Below the pieces are notes generated by a model. That model was not told where the DNA came from and did no database searches. It saw only the letters and a list, made by a program, of their open reading frames with translations. Shown here piece by piece: positions 24,841 through 34,137 of a stretch of 64,000 nt of DNA. The first letter of the stretch is position 1, and each line of letters begins with the position of its first letter. This stretch comes from Treponema_B putidum (GTDB taxonomy: Bacteria; Spirochaetota; Spirochaetia; Treponematales; Treponemataceae). The stretch is from the NCBI RefSeq assembly GCF_007830595.1, contig NZ_VLLD01000001.1; one strand, written 5' to 3'. The translations under genes and the position numbers were made by a program.

Positions 24841-25704
24841 ATGAAATTTGCTTATTTGATTATGGCTCATGATAATCCAAACCAGTTAAAAATACTGCTT
24901 GAACTATTGGATTATGGGGTAAATGATATCTATTTGCATATTGATCCCAAAAGTAGTGAACTTAAAAAAATAGATTGGCTTAATTGGGTGAAATATGCAA
25001 AAATATTTGTATATTCAAAATATAATGTATTATGGGGAGATATAAGCCAAACAAAATGTCAAATGTTTCTATTAAAAGAGGCTTTATGTTTGCCGCACGA
25101 TTATTATCATTTAATTTCAGGTAAAGACTTACCTATAAAACCACATACTGAAATAATAAATTTTTTTGAAAAAAATAAAGGAAAAGAGTTTGTTTTTTTT
25201 GAAGATACTGATTATTGTAAAAAAGATAGTTGTTTACATTATCATTTTTTCTATTATGTGGAAAATGAAAAAAACAAAATTTTACGAAATTTTAAGTTTT
25301 TATTAGATAATTTTCTTTTATGGATACAGAAGGCTTTAAAAGTTGAGAGAAAATTTTATTGCGGAGATAATTGGTTCAGTATAACGGAAAAATTAGCTTC
25401 AGATTTTTCTTCTAAAGGGAAAAAAATGATAAGGAAAGTAAAATTTTGTAAAAATTCAGATGAATTAATATTACAAACTTTTTTGTATCCAATTTATAAA
25501 GATTATGATTTATATTATAGAGGTTTTGACAGTAATCATATATCAATACTTCGCTATATCGACTGGGATAGAGGTAGCCCTTATGTTTGGAGATTGAAAG
25601 ATTATGATCAATTGTGCGAATCTCCTTTTTTATTTGCTCGAAAATTTGATGAAACAATTGATAACAAGATCATACTAAAGATATACAATAAATTAAAAAA
25701 CTGA
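24841..25704 (+). CDS. GT14-family (core-2/I-branching-type) glycosyltransferase
   Basis: A 287-residue protein beginning FAYLIMAHDNPNQLKIL, with IYLHIDPKS and the diagnostic HLISGKDLPIK, followed by CGDNWFSI. These are hallmarks of the beta-1,6-N-acetylglucosaminyltransferase-like GT14 family, which adds a branching sugar. No membrane segment is evident. It starts 3 bp after the pyruvyl transferase and is followed by a 57-bp gap. Confidence 0.83.
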   Translation: MKFAYLIMAHDNPNQLKILLELLDYGVNDIYLHIDPKSSELKKIDWLNWVKYAKIFVYSKYNVLWGDISQTKCQMFLLKEALCLPHDYYHLISGKDLPIKPHTEIINFFEKNKGKEFVFFEDTDYCKKDSCLHYHFFYYVENEKNKILRNFKFLLDNFLLWIQKALKVERKFYCGDNWFSITEKLASDFSSKGKKMIRKVKFCKNSDELILQTFLYPIYKDYDLYYRGFDSNHISILRYIDWDRGSPYVWRLKDYDQLCESPFLFARKFDETIDNKIILKIYNKLKN

Positions 25705-25761
25705 CATCTGTATGTTCAGACACCAAGAAAACTCGTTTTTGTTACCAGAAGAAGGTAGATT

Positions 25762-26793
25762 GTGAATTTTATTAAAAAAATAATACAAGGCAATGATTAT
25801 AGATTAAATGACAAAAATAATAACATAAAACATTTGGATAATGTAAAGTGGATTCTGACATTGCTTATTGTGTTATATCATATCGGTTTACCCTATCAAA
25901 ACAAGTATGAAAGTCTTTTTTATCTAATTAAGAATCTAGGGGATGGAGCCGTTCATGCCTTTGCTCTTATTTCAGGTTTTCTATTTTTTAAAACAGTTAA
26001 AAAATTTGAAGATTTGGAACATAAAATTAAAACTCGTTTCTTTTCATTAGTACTTCCGTATTTATTATGGAATTTTATACACACATGCGTACTTAGTATG
26101 ATTAATTTATATAAATCGAACTATGCTGTGATTGATTTTAACATCAGAAATAATATTCTAAAATGGTCATCATCTCCCCATTTTTGGTATATATTTATGT
26201 TGATTTTTTGGACAGTTTTGTCCCCCATTTTATTTTTATTATTTAGAGATAAGAAATTACTCATATTACTTTTATTGTCACAGATTGGATATTATTTTTA
26301 TAAAGGGAAGAATATTTTAGATTCAAGGTTTATATATATTCTATATACATGGGGGGGGGTAATCGGTTTTTATTATCCTGATTTAATTAATAAACTACAG
26401 GATATGAAAAAGAACTATAAAAAAGTATTATACTTTCTTGCGTTATTAATATTTATTCTTATCAGTTTTATACTTTTTAAATTTGATTTCGACATGCAGA
26501 TTAAAACCTTATTATATGCTATAAAAGGTGCAGCTTCAATCATTTTAATTTTTAATTTACCACTACTAATTATTGGAAAGAAAACCGATTTTAAATATTC
26601 ATTTTGGATTTTTGCTACTCATTTTTGGCTTGATTATTATATAGCTTATTATGTGAGTATATATATAGATAATATATTTTTTTATCAATTTATAACTTTT
26701 GTAGTCGTTTTTACTATATGTTTAGTATCCGGAATTATTGTTAATAAAACTATTCCGAAGTTATATACTTTACTTGTGGGTAACAGATCATAA
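25762..26793 (+). CDS. Acyltransferase-3 family membrane protein, with G9 tract
   Basis: A 343-residue integral membrane protein starting at GTG 25762. It opens with HLDNVKWILTLLIVLYHIG, the acyltransferase-3 (OafA/WecH-like) motif with the conserved His, and has about ten hydrophobic helices. It probably O-acetylates a sugar on the membrane. A run of nine Gs (26351-26359) encodes Trp-Gly-Gly-Val in a membrane loop. The gene is currently in frame, but any one- or two-base change in the run would remove the last ~145 residues. Confidence 0.83.
   Translation: MNFIKKIIQGNDYRLNDKNNNIKHLDNVKWILTLLIVLYHIGLPYQNKYESLFYLIKNLGDGAVHAFALISGFLFFKTVKKFEDLEHKIKTRFFSLVLPYLLWNFIHTCVLSMINLYKSNYAVIDFNIRNNILKWSSSPHFWYIFMLIFWTVLSPILFLLFRDKKLLILLLLSQIGYYFYKGKNILDSRFIYILYTWGGVIGFYYPDLINKLQDMKKNYKKVLYFLALLIFILISFILFKFDFDMQIKTLLYAIKGAASIILIFNLPLLIIGKKTDFKYSFWIFATHFWLDYYIAYYVSIYIDNIFFYQFITFVVVFTICLVSGIIVNKTIPKLYTLLVGNRS
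26351..26359 (+). repeat. G9 homopolymer in acyltransferase gene (phase-variation candidate)
   Basis: Nine consecutive Gs in an AT-rich gene, read as TGG GGG GGG GTA. The gene is ON with nine. The same TGGGGGGGGGTA string recurs in the next gene at 27287-27298. Confidence 0.8.
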
Positions 26794-26833
26794 AGTAAGA
26801 TGTTAAATATTGTTATTTTGGAGGTTCATAAAA

Positions 26834-27607
26834 ATGCATAACATTAAAACTTTTATCAAGTCGGTCTTACGTAAAAAGACAGCGTATGAAAAAGCTCTTA
26901 CAGACGAAGAATGGGGAAAATTATACAACCCTTCTATCGTAGATAATTTAGTTAAGAATATTAAAGACAAAAATGTTTCTATATGGTCAAAACATCTAGT
27001 TGAAATAACTCAAAAAGATGAAAAAATACTTGAAATCGGTTGCGGAACAGGTATAACTTCGGTTTATTTAGCTATGTATGGCAGAAATTCTACTGCATTG
27101 GATTTTTCTAAAGAAGCCTTGGCTTGTGCAACAGAGTTGGCATCTCGGACAAATGTAGATATACATTCGACCTTTGCGGATGCTACAAAGCCCCTTCCGT
27201 TTAAGGAAAATGAATTTGATACGGTATTTCAGGCTGGTCTATTGGAACACTTTGATAGAGATGAGAGAATCTCTCTACTAAGAAATTGGGGGGGGGTAAC
27301 AAAACGTATGATTTCTTTAATTCCCAATGCTGCCTCAATAGCATATAGAACAGGAAAAGCCATGATGGAAGCAAACGGTACTTGGCCGTATGGAAAAGAA
27401 TGTCCGCAATACAGTTTGGCTAAAGAATTTGAAGAAGCAGGGTTTGAAAACATAACCGAATATACAATTGGAAAAGACCATGCTTTACAATTTTTACCAG
27501 AAGATAATTATTTGCGTATTGCTTTGGATAGATGGATAAAAGAGAATGCTTGTGAGGATGATTGTCATCAAGGGTATCTTTTGGTTACTATCGGAACCAA
27601 GAAATAA
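26834..27607 (+). CDS. Class I SAM-dependent methyltransferase, with G9 tract
   Basis: A 257-residue protein starting at ATG 26834, with GGAGG upstream; an in-frame TTG at 26810 is less likely. SAM-binding motif I is ILEIGCGTGITSVYLAMYG near residue 75, followed by acidic ALDFS, ATKPLPFKENEFDTVFQAGLLEHF and TKRMISLIPN. It likely methylates a sugar or glycan end. A G9 run (27288-27296) encodes NWGGVT in the middle of the catalytic domain. It is currently ON; a slip would remove the last ~100 residues and abolish activity. Confidence 0.85.
   Translation: MHNIKTFIKSVLRKKTAYEKALTDEEWGKLYNPSIVDNLVKNIKDKNVSIWSKHLVEITQKDEKILEIGCGTGITSVYLAMYGRNSTALDFSKEALACATELASRTNVDIHSTFADATKPLPFKENEFDTVFQAGLLEHFDRDERISLLRNWGGVTKRMISLIPNAASIAYRTGKAMMEANGTWPYGKECPQYSLAKEFEEAGFENITEYTIGKDHALQFLPEDNYLRIALDRWIKENACEDDCHQGYLLVTIGTKK
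27288..27296 (+). repeat. G9 homopolymer in methyltransferase gene (phase-variation candidate)
   Basis: Nine Gs read as TGG GGG GGG GTA at about residue 152 of the methyltransferase. The gene is in frame in this sequence. Confidence 0.8.
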
Positions 27608-27630
27608 ATTAACTACAAAAGGTAGAAAAT

Positions 27631-29157
27631 ATGGATAATATTCAGAGGTTTAAAAATTGTATTAACTGGATAAAAAATAATTCAATTAATGATTCCGGTA
27701 TTGCTGTAACATCAAAACAAAAAAGAATATATCCCGAAGTAACCGGATATTACATACCTACTTTAATTGAATGGGGTTATAAAGGATTAGCAGCAAACTA
27801 TGCAAAATCGCTATGTTCTCTGCAAAAATTTGATGGGGCTTGGTATGATTCAGGAAATATACATCCGTATATTTTTGATACGGCACAGATTCTAAAAGGA
27901 TTGATCGCAATATATCCTGTAATGCCTGAAGTAAAAAAGAATATCATTAAAGGCTGTGATTGGATTTTGTGCAATATGACTGAAGAGGGGTGTTTAAAAC
28001 CTGCTTTTGATAACTGCTTTCCTGAAGATGATTTTTTTTATTCGGAATTGGTCCATACTTATTGCCTTACTCCTTTAAAGGATGCCTCAAAACTTTTTAA
28101 TAAGCCCGAATATGAAAAATCTGCAGTAAAAATAAAAGATTATTACATTGCAAACTTCAAGCAAAAAATTTTGAACTTTAATTTTTTATCTCATTTTTAT
28201 GCATATGTTATGGAAGGTCTTCTTGATATGGGAGAAACCGAACTTATAAAAGAAGCTATGCATAATATTGAAAAATTCCGCAATAAAAAAGGCGGAATTC
28301 CCGGTTTAAATAATGTCGATTGGGTATGTTCTACCGGAATGTTTCAGTTGGCTCTTGTGTATTATAAATTAGGAGAACTTGAAAAAGGAAACAGCCTTTT
28401 TGAGTATGCCTGTTCATTGCAAAATGATTCGGGCGGCTGGTACGGAAGTTATCCGGTCTCATTTATAAATAAATACTTTACATTCGGCAATAAAAAAGCT
28501 CATTATTTTCCCGATGAAGAAATTTCTTGGGCAAATAAATATTTTTTGGATGCTTTGGCATATAAAGGAAAACTCGCATTTGAAAAAATGGCACCTGTTT
28601 TTATAGATACAATTAAAAAAACAGATGGTCGGTATCTTGCCGTAAAAAGTTTGTTGGAAGACTGCCAAAATAAAAACTCTTCTAATAACTCTGTAACTGT
28701 TTGCGATGTAGGATGCGGTAAAGGACGTTACTTAAATAATTTGATCGAAGATTATCCGTCTAATACATATTTTGCTGTAGACCTTTCAGAGACAGTAATG
28801 ACAAAGATCAATAAAACTGTATCGAAAAAATCCGGACGGCTTACAAATATTCCGCATGAAAATGAAAAATTCGATTTTGTGTATGTATGTGAAGCATTAG
28901 AACATGCTATTAATATAAACGGTGCTTTACAGGAACTGTATCGGATAACGAAAAAAAACGGAACTTTTTTTGTTATTGACAAACCTATTGAAAAGCTTGG
29001 AGCTCTTGAACTTGATCCTTGGGAACAGTGGATTAGTGATAAGGATATGCATGATTTTGCCATTAGCCATAACTGTACCTTAGAAATAATACCGTCAATA
29101 AAATATGAGAATGGAAAAGATGACGGTTTATTTAGAGGCTGGATATTTAGAAAATAA
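27631..29157 (+). CDS. Fusion of alpha/alpha-toroid (six-hairpin-like) domain and SAM methyltransferase
   Basis: A 508-residue two-domain protein. Residues ~1-330 are helical with repeated aromatic/Gly motifs (SLQKFDGAWYDSG, TEEGCLKPAF, KKGGIPG, NDSGGWYGSYP), like terpene-cyclase or glycosidase-type alpha/alpha toroids. Residues ~350-508 are a class I methyltransferase (VCDVGCGKGRYLNNL at about 354, VYVCEALEHAININ, ITKKNGTFFVIDKP). It presumably methylates a glycan, with the toroid binding the acceptor. Similar two-domain proteins sit in other polysaccharide clusters, but the substrate is unknown. It follows the phase-variable methyltransferase by 23 bp. Confidence 0.75.
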   Translation: MDNIQRFKNCINWIKNNSINDSGIAVTSKQKRIYPEVTGYYIPTLIEWGYKGLAANYAKSLCSLQKFDGAWYDSGNIHPYIFDTAQILKGLIAIYPVMPEVKKNIIKGCDWILCNMTEEGCLKPAFDNCFPEDDFFYSELVHTYCLTPLKDASKLFNKPEYEKSAVKIKDYYIANFKQKILNFNFLSHFYAYVMEGLLDMGETELIKEAMHNIEKFRNKKGGIPGLNNVDWVCSTGMFQLALVYYKLGELEKGNSLFEYACSLQNDSGGWYGSYPVSFINKYFTFGNKKAHYFPDEEISWANKYFLDALAYKGKLAFEKMAPVFIDTIKKTDGRYLAVKSLLEDCQNKNSSNNSVTVCDVGCGKGRYLNNLIEDYPSNTYFAVDLSETVMTKINKTVSKKSGRLTNIPHENEKFDFVYVCEALEHAININGALQELYRITKKNGTFFVIDKPIEKLGALELDPWEQWISDKDMHDFAISHNCTLEIIPSIKYENGKDDGLFRGWIFRK

Positions 29158-29176
29158 TATTTTGGGAGAACTGTAA

Positions 29177-30283
29177 TTGAAGGTATTAGTTGTATTCGGT
29201 ACCAGACCTGAAGCAATAAAAATGTGTCCTCTTATTTTAGAAATGAAAAACCGCCCTGAAATGGAAACTGTTATCTGCTTAACCGGACAGCATAAGGAAA
29301 TGTTAAGACAGGTAATGGATGTTTTTAATATCAGTGAGTCATATAATCTCGATATAATGAAACATAGACAGACATTAACAAGCATAACGGCTTCCATTCT
29401 GGAAAAATTGGAACCCATTTTATTGAAGGAAGAACCGGATGTTGTCCTTGTTCATGGTGATACAACGACATCCTTTGCTGCAGCTTTAGCTGCATTTTAT
29501 CAAAAAATTCCTGTCGGTCATGTGGAGGCGGGTTTACGAACTAACGATATGTATTCACCATTTCCTGAGGAAATGAATAGGCTTTTGACGGATAGGATAA
29601 GTTCTATCTATTTTGCTCCTACCGAACAAAATAAAGAGAATTTATTAAAAGAAGGTATCATAAATAATGTTTATGTTACAGGCAATACCGTTATAGACTC
29701 ATTTGCAATAACTGTAAAAAAAGATTACACTTTTCATAATCAAACATTAAAGAGAATAGATTTTAGTTCAAAGCGTGTCGTATTAGTTACTGCACATAGA
29801 AGGGAAAATCTAGGAACCCCTATAGAAAATATCTGTGATGCAATTTCTAAGTTAGCAAATGAATACGCTGATGTTATTTTTATTTATCCTGTTCATTTAA
29901 ACCCTGCTATACGTGATCTTGTTTTCGGTAAACTAGCCGGTATAAGTAATATTTTTTTAATTGATCCTGTTGATGTTTTGGATATGCACAATATGATGGC
30001 CAGATGCTATATGGTAATGACCGACTCAGGAGGAATACAGGAAGAGGCGCCTCATTTTGGAAAACCTGTTTTAGTGTTAAGAACCGAAACGGAACGCCCT
30101 GAAGCTGTAAAAGCCGGAACTGTGATGGTTGTTGGAGTGGATTCCGAAAAAATTTATAAGTCGGCAAAAGATTTGTTGGATGATAGTGTTTTATATTCCA
30201 ATATGGCTAAAGCTGTTAATCCGTATGGTGACGGCCATGCCGGAAAAAGAATTGTCGATCTTTTATTACAAAAAGTTTTTTAA
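29177..30283 (+). CDS. wecB: UDP-N-acetylglucosamine 2-epimerase (non-hydrolysing)
   Basis: A 368-residue enzyme starting at TTG 29177 (KVLVVFGTRPEAIKMCPL), with GGGAG about 9 bp upstream; there is no suitable ATG. It carries TGQHKEML, VLVHGDTTTSFA, GHVEAGLRT, FPEEMNR and TDSGGIQEEAP, all diagnostic. It interconverts UDP-GlcNAc and UDP-ManNAc. No ManNAc dehydrogenase (wecC) is seen nearby, although a UDP-glucose dehydrogenase gene lies at 40989. Full length for the family. Confidence 0.95.
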   Translation: MKVLVVFGTRPEAIKMCPLILEMKNRPEMETVICLTGQHKEMLRQVMDVFNISESYNLDIMKHRQTLTSITASILEKLEPILLKEEPDVVLVHGDTTTSFAAALAAFYQKIPVGHVEAGLRTNDMYSPFPEEMNRLLTDRISSIYFAPTEQNKENLLKEGIINNVYVTGNTVIDSFAITVKKDYTFHNQTLKRIDFSSKRVVLVTAHRRENLGTPIENICDAISKLANEYADVIFIYPVHLNPAIRDLVFGKLAGISNIFLIDPVDVLDMHNMMARCYMVMTDSGGIQEEAPHFGKPVLVLRTETERPEAVKAGTVMVVGVDSEKIYKSAKDLLDDSVLYSNMAKAVNPYGDGHAGKRIVDLLLQKVF

Positions 30284-30293
30284 GGGAATTTTT

Positions 30294-31313
30294 ATGCCTA
30301 GGGTCAGCATTGTTTTACCGACATTTAACGGATCAAAATATATTGCAGAATCATTAACAAGTATTATCAATCAAACTTTTACCGATTGGGAACTTATAGT
30401 AGTTAATGATTGCTCGACAGATAACACTTTAAATATAATCAATGAATTTTCTTTGAAAGATAGCAGAATAAAAGTTTTTACAAATAAAACAAATTTAAAA
30501 TTACCTGCATCATTAAATGAAGGTTTTAAACATGCCTCCGGTATGTATTATACTTGGACCAGCGATGATAATAGATATAAGTCTAATGCTCTGGAAGAAA
30601 TGGTTAAAATCTTGGATGTTAATCCGGATCTTGGACTTTTATACTGTAATATGGATATCATAAATGAAGCAGGTGAGGTTATTACTTCTTCCAATACTGT
30701 ATCCCATCCAAGAAATATTGTAAATTATAATGTAGTAGGTGCTTGTTTTATGTACAGGGCGAATATTGCAAAAAAGATCGGGGGATATGAACCCGATTTT
30801 TTTTTAGCTGAAGATTATGAATATTGGTTGAGATTTTTTTTCAGTTCAAGTATTGATGGTTGTAATCTAAATTTATACGAGTACAGACAACATAATAAGA
30901 GTTTGACTTCAAGCAGTAGAGGACAGCAAATTCTTTTACAACGGGCGCGAGTTAAGTATAAGTATATTGCTCAATTTTTTGATAATATTTTTGATTTAGT
31001 TACAATACATGGCTTGTATTGTGAATTGGTATGCAATGGGATAGCATTAACAAAAAAAGATATAAATCTTTTTAAATCTAAGGATAAAAATATTAGAAGA
31101 TGGTTTAAAGCCTTTGTTTTTTATAAAAACCATAAGCATATCGGGACAATTTTATATAAAAATTTTAATTTTGAACTACCTGATGGAATATTCGATTTTA
31201 TTAACTTGCCCGAATCAAGCTTGATGAGGGTAATTAATATAGTTAAAAAAGCCGTAAAATGCATTTTACCTTATGGTTTTGTTAGAATCATACAAAAAAT
31301 AGAACGACATTAA
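30294..31313 (+). CDS. GT2-family glycosyltransferase
   Basis: A 339-residue GT-A enzyme starting at ATG 30294 (RVSIVLPTFNGSKYIAESL), with AAGGGA upstream; the longer open frame from 30129 overlaps wecB and is rejected. It has DWELIVVNDCSTDNTL, WTSDDNRY (metal site) and FFLAEDYEYWLRF. The C-terminus is a basic amphipathic tail with KCILPYGFVRIIQKI, nearly identical to that of the GT2 at 38592, and may dock the enzyme on the membrane. Confidence 0.88.
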   Translation: MPRVSIVLPTFNGSKYIAESLTSIINQTFTDWELIVVNDCSTDNTLNIINEFSLKDSRIKVFTNKTNLKLPASLNEGFKHASGMYYTWTSDDNRYKSNALEEMVKILDVNPDLGLLYCNMDIINEAGEVITSSNTVSHPRNIVNYNVVGACFMYRANIAKKIGGYEPDFFLAEDYEYWLRFFFSSSIDGCNLNLYEYRQHNKSLTSSSRGQQILLQRARVKYKYIAQFFDNIFDLVTIHGLYCELVCNGIALTKKDINLFKSKDKNIRRWFKAFVFYKNHKHIGTILYKNFNFELPDGIFDFINLPESSLMRVINIVKKAVKCILPYGFVRIIQKIERH

Positions 31314-31340
31314 AAATAATATTTTTTGGAGAGCATAAAT

Positions 31341-32216
31341 ATGAAGAAAAAAACGGCAGTAGTAACCGGAGGAACATCAAATGACGTACCTGCAATGGCT
31401 TGTCTTGTAATGAATATAAAGGATACTAATCCTAATCTTGCAGATGAGATTGTAATTTTGCATGACGGTATTTCGGAAAAAGATCAGAAGTTGATTAATA
31501 GTATTTTTCCTACACGATTTATTTTGTATGAATCACCTTTTGAAAAAGTAGAAGGTTTTAAAGAAGTTATAACTAAATATTTTTCCTTGATGGTTTTTTG
31601 CCGTTACGAGTGTTTTAGATTGCTTGAGGATTATGAAATGGTAATATGGACGGATTATGATGTCGTTATTTTAAAAGATCTGTCTGAGCTTAAAAAAAAC
31701 ACGGATTCCGGTATGATATTTTCGTATACACTTGAACCTTTGAGCTCTCAGTTTTATCCTACAATTAGTCAAGTTATAAATACTGAATTTGATCTTACAA
31801 AAAAAGGAATCTGTATTCCGATTTTTGTATTAAATCATAAAATTAAGGATTATTTAATTTATTATCAATGGCTTATTGAAAATACTCCAATATATGCGGA
31901 GCATTTGCTTTTGCCGGAGGTCGCCATTGTAAATTTACTATTACAGAAATTTAATTTAAATTTTGATACATATATTACAAACAAGTATTATGCACATCCT
32001 GTTACGGATAAAGATATGCAGGATATAAAGATTCTTCATGCGTATGGTCGGCCGAAATTTTGGGACGGTATTCATAATGTAACTTGGGAAAAAAACTATA
32101 AAAAATGGATTAAAATGGGTGGTAGTCCGTATGAACATCGTACCTTAAAAAGTAAGATTAAAAGAACTTTTCTTTATAGAGGTTTACGAAAAGTGTTGAG
32201 GTCTTTTGTAAGATGA
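31341..32216 (+). CDS. GT8-like glycosyltransferase
   Basis: A 291-residue protein starting at ATG 31341 with TTGGAGAG upstream. It has the GT8 arrangement: a variable start, EIVILHDGIS, then MVIWTDYDVVILKDLSEL carrying the DxD metal site, and a C-terminal KILHAYGRPKFWDG (His for metal). It probably adds a galactose or glucose from a UDP donor; donor and acceptor are not determinable. It overlaps rfbF by 4 bp. Confidence 0.75.
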   Translation: MKKKTAVVTGGTSNDVPAMACLVMNIKDTNPNLADEIVILHDGISEKDQKLINSIFPTRFILYESPFEKVEGFKEVITKYFSLMVFCRYECFRLLEDYEMVIWTDYDVVILKDLSELKKNTDSGMIFSYTLEPLSSQFYPTISQVINTEFDLTKKGICIPIFVLNHKIKDYLIYYQWLIENTPIYAEHLLLPEVAIVNLLLQKFNLNFDTYITNKYYAHPVTDKDMQDIKILHAYGRPKFWDGIHNVTWEKNYKKWIKMGGSPYEHRTLKSKIKRTFLYRGLRKVLRSFVR

Positions 32217-32989
32217 AAACAATAATTTTAGCGGGAGGACTTGGTACACGCCTTTCGGAAGAAACCGATTTAAAGCCTAAGCCCATGGTAGAGATAGGCG
32301 GAAAACCTATTCTTTGGCATATAATGAAGATATATTCTCACTATGGATATAATGATTTTATAATTTGTTGTGGATATAAGTCTTATTATATAAAGGATTA
32401 TTTTTATCACTACTATATGCACTCAAGCGATATTACAGTAGATTTGGTTTCTAATGATGTTACCTATCACGATTCAGACTCGGAACCATGGAAAATTACA
32501 TTGGTTGATACAGGTCTTAATACTATGACCGGAGGCAGAATCAAACGTGTTCAAAAATATATCGGTAATGAACCCTTTATGCTGACATATGGGGATGGCG
32601 TGGGGAATATAAATATACCTGAATTGTTGGATTTTCACAAAAGAAATAAAAAGTTGGTAACCCTTACTGCCGTATTGCCTGACGGTAAGTTTGGTGCTTT
32701 AAGTTTAAATAATGCTGATGATATAACCGAATTTAGGGAAAAACCTGCTGGTGATGGCAGCTGGATAAACGGAGGATTTTTTGTTTGCCAACCTGAAGTT
32801 TTTGACTATATTAAAAAAGGAGATTCGACCATTTTTGAGAGAGAACCATTGGAGGGGCTTGCTCGGGATAACCAATTAAAGGCTTATAAGCATACAGGTT
32901 TTTGGAAACCTATGGATACGTTAAAACAAAAAATGGAATTAAATGCTTTATGGAATTCTGATAATCCGCCTTGGAAGGTTTGGAAGTAG
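32213..32989 (+). CDS. rfbF: Glucose-1-phosphate cytidylyltransferase
   Basis: A 258-residue enzyme with LAGGLGTRLSEET, KPKPMVEIGGKPILWHIMK, TYGDGVGNI and FREKPAGDGSWINGGFFV. It makes CDP-glucose from CTP and glucose-1-phosphate, the first step toward CDP-6-deoxyhexoses. It overlaps the upstream gene by 4 bp and lies 2 bp before rfbG, so the enzymes are made together. Confidence 0.95.
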   Translation: MKTIILAGGLGTRLSEETDLKPKPMVEIGGKPILWHIMKIYSHYGYNDFIICCGYKSYYIKDYFYHYYMHSSDITVDLVSNDVTYHDSDSEPWKITLVDTGLNTMTGGRIKRVQKYIGNEPFMLTYGDGVGNINIPELLDFHKRNKKLVTLTAVLPDGKFGALSLNNADDITEFREKPAGDGSWINGGFFVCQPEVFDYIKKGDSTIFEREPLEGLARDNQLKAYKHTGFWKPMDTLKQKMELNALWNSDNPPWKVWK

Positions 32990-32991
32990 AG

Positions 32992-34056
32992 ATGCTTAAT
33001 TTTTATAAAAATAAACGTATTTTTATTACTGGACACACAGGGTTTAAAGGCACATGGCTTACACGAATTTTAGTTAATGCAGGAGCCAAAGTTACGGGTT
33101 ATTCTCTTGCACCTCCAACTACACCTTCTTTGTATAAATTGACAGAAACGGATAATGATATAGACTCTATTTTAGGAGATATACGTGATGGTGTAAAGTT
33201 AGTTGAATCTGTAAAGGCTGCTAAACCTGATATTATATTTCATTTTGCAGCGCAGCCTTTGGTTCGTCTTTCTTATAAAGAACCTGTTGAAACCTATAGC
33301 ACAAATGTTATGGGAACGGTAAATATTTTAGAAGCTCTCAGGCAATGTAATTCCATAAAATCTTTTGTAAATATCACTACCGATAAGGTATATGAAAACA
33401 GAGAATGGTGCTGGGGTTACCGCGAAAATGAAAATCTTTGCGGCTTTGATCCATATTCAAACAGTAAAAGCTGCAGTGAACTTGTTACCTACAGTTATAA
33501 AAATTCTTTTTTTATCGAGCCAGATAAACCTGCAATAAGCACTGCCAGAAGCGGAAATGTTATAGGCGGCGGAGATTATGCCGAAGACAGAATAATACCT
33601 GATTGTATCAGAGCTATTAAAAATGGTGAAACAATAGTATTAAGGAATCCAAATTCAACTCGTCCTTATCAGCATGTTCTTGAATGTTTATCCGGATACC
33701 TGCTTTTAGCAAAAGCACAATATGGAAACAAAAAGCTGGAAGGAGCTTATAATTTTGGTCCTGATGACGAAAGTAATGTTACAACGGGTGAGCTTTCGGA
33801 TATTTTTTGTAAAGCTTGGGGAAACGGAGCCGCATGGAAAACTAATGCAGAAACTGATGCTCCGCACGAGGCAAACTTTTTAAAACTTGATAATACAAAA
33901 GCAAAAAACATATTAAGTTGGAGGCCTCATTGGAATATACGAACGGCTGTTGAAAAAGTTGTAGAATGGGAAAAAGCTGTAATAAATGGTGTATCTCCTA
34001 GAGAGATAACTGATAGGCAGATAGTGGAATATTTTAAAGGATTAACCAATGTTTGA
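32992..34056 (+). CDS. rfbG: CDP-glucose 4,6-dehydratase
   Basis: A 354-residue short-chain dehydrogenase-type enzyme starting at ATG 32992. It has the specific GHTGFKGTWL NAD motif, FHFAAQPLVRLSYKEPVETY, TTDKVYENREW and the catalytic YSNSK. It makes CDP-4-keto-6-deoxy-D-glucose. The usual next enzyme, RfbH (3-dehydrase), is not in the window. The two epimerase/reductases and the RfbC-like epimerase downstream probably complete the CDP-sugar. Confidence 0.95.
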   Translation: MLNFYKNKRIFITGHTGFKGTWLTRILVNAGAKVTGYSLAPPTTPSLYKLTETDNDIDSILGDIRDGVKLVESVKAAKPDIIFHFAAQPLVRLSYKEPVETYSTNVMGTVNILEALRQCNSIKSFVNITTDKVYENREWCWGYRENENLCGFDPYSNSKSCSELVTYSYKNSFFIEPDKPAISTARSGNVIGGGDYAEDRIIPDCIRAIKNGETIVLRNPNSTRPYQHVLECLSGYLLLAKAQYGNKKLEGAYNFGPDDESNVTTGELSDIFCKAWGNGAAWKTNAETDAPHEANFLKLDNTKAKNILSWRPHWNIRTAVEKVVEWEKAVINGVSPREITDRQIVEYFKGLTNV

Positions 34057-34137
34057 AAATATAGTAAAATGGAAGCGCCTATTTATACTTGGTAACATAT
34101 TTCTCGCTATAAAACATTATACAAGGATGTTTTGATC

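Noticed and set aside
30129..30293. Extended N-terminus of the GT2 gene
   Set aside because: The extension lies inside wecB in another frame; the GT2 fold starts at ATG 30294 with its own ribosome-binding site.
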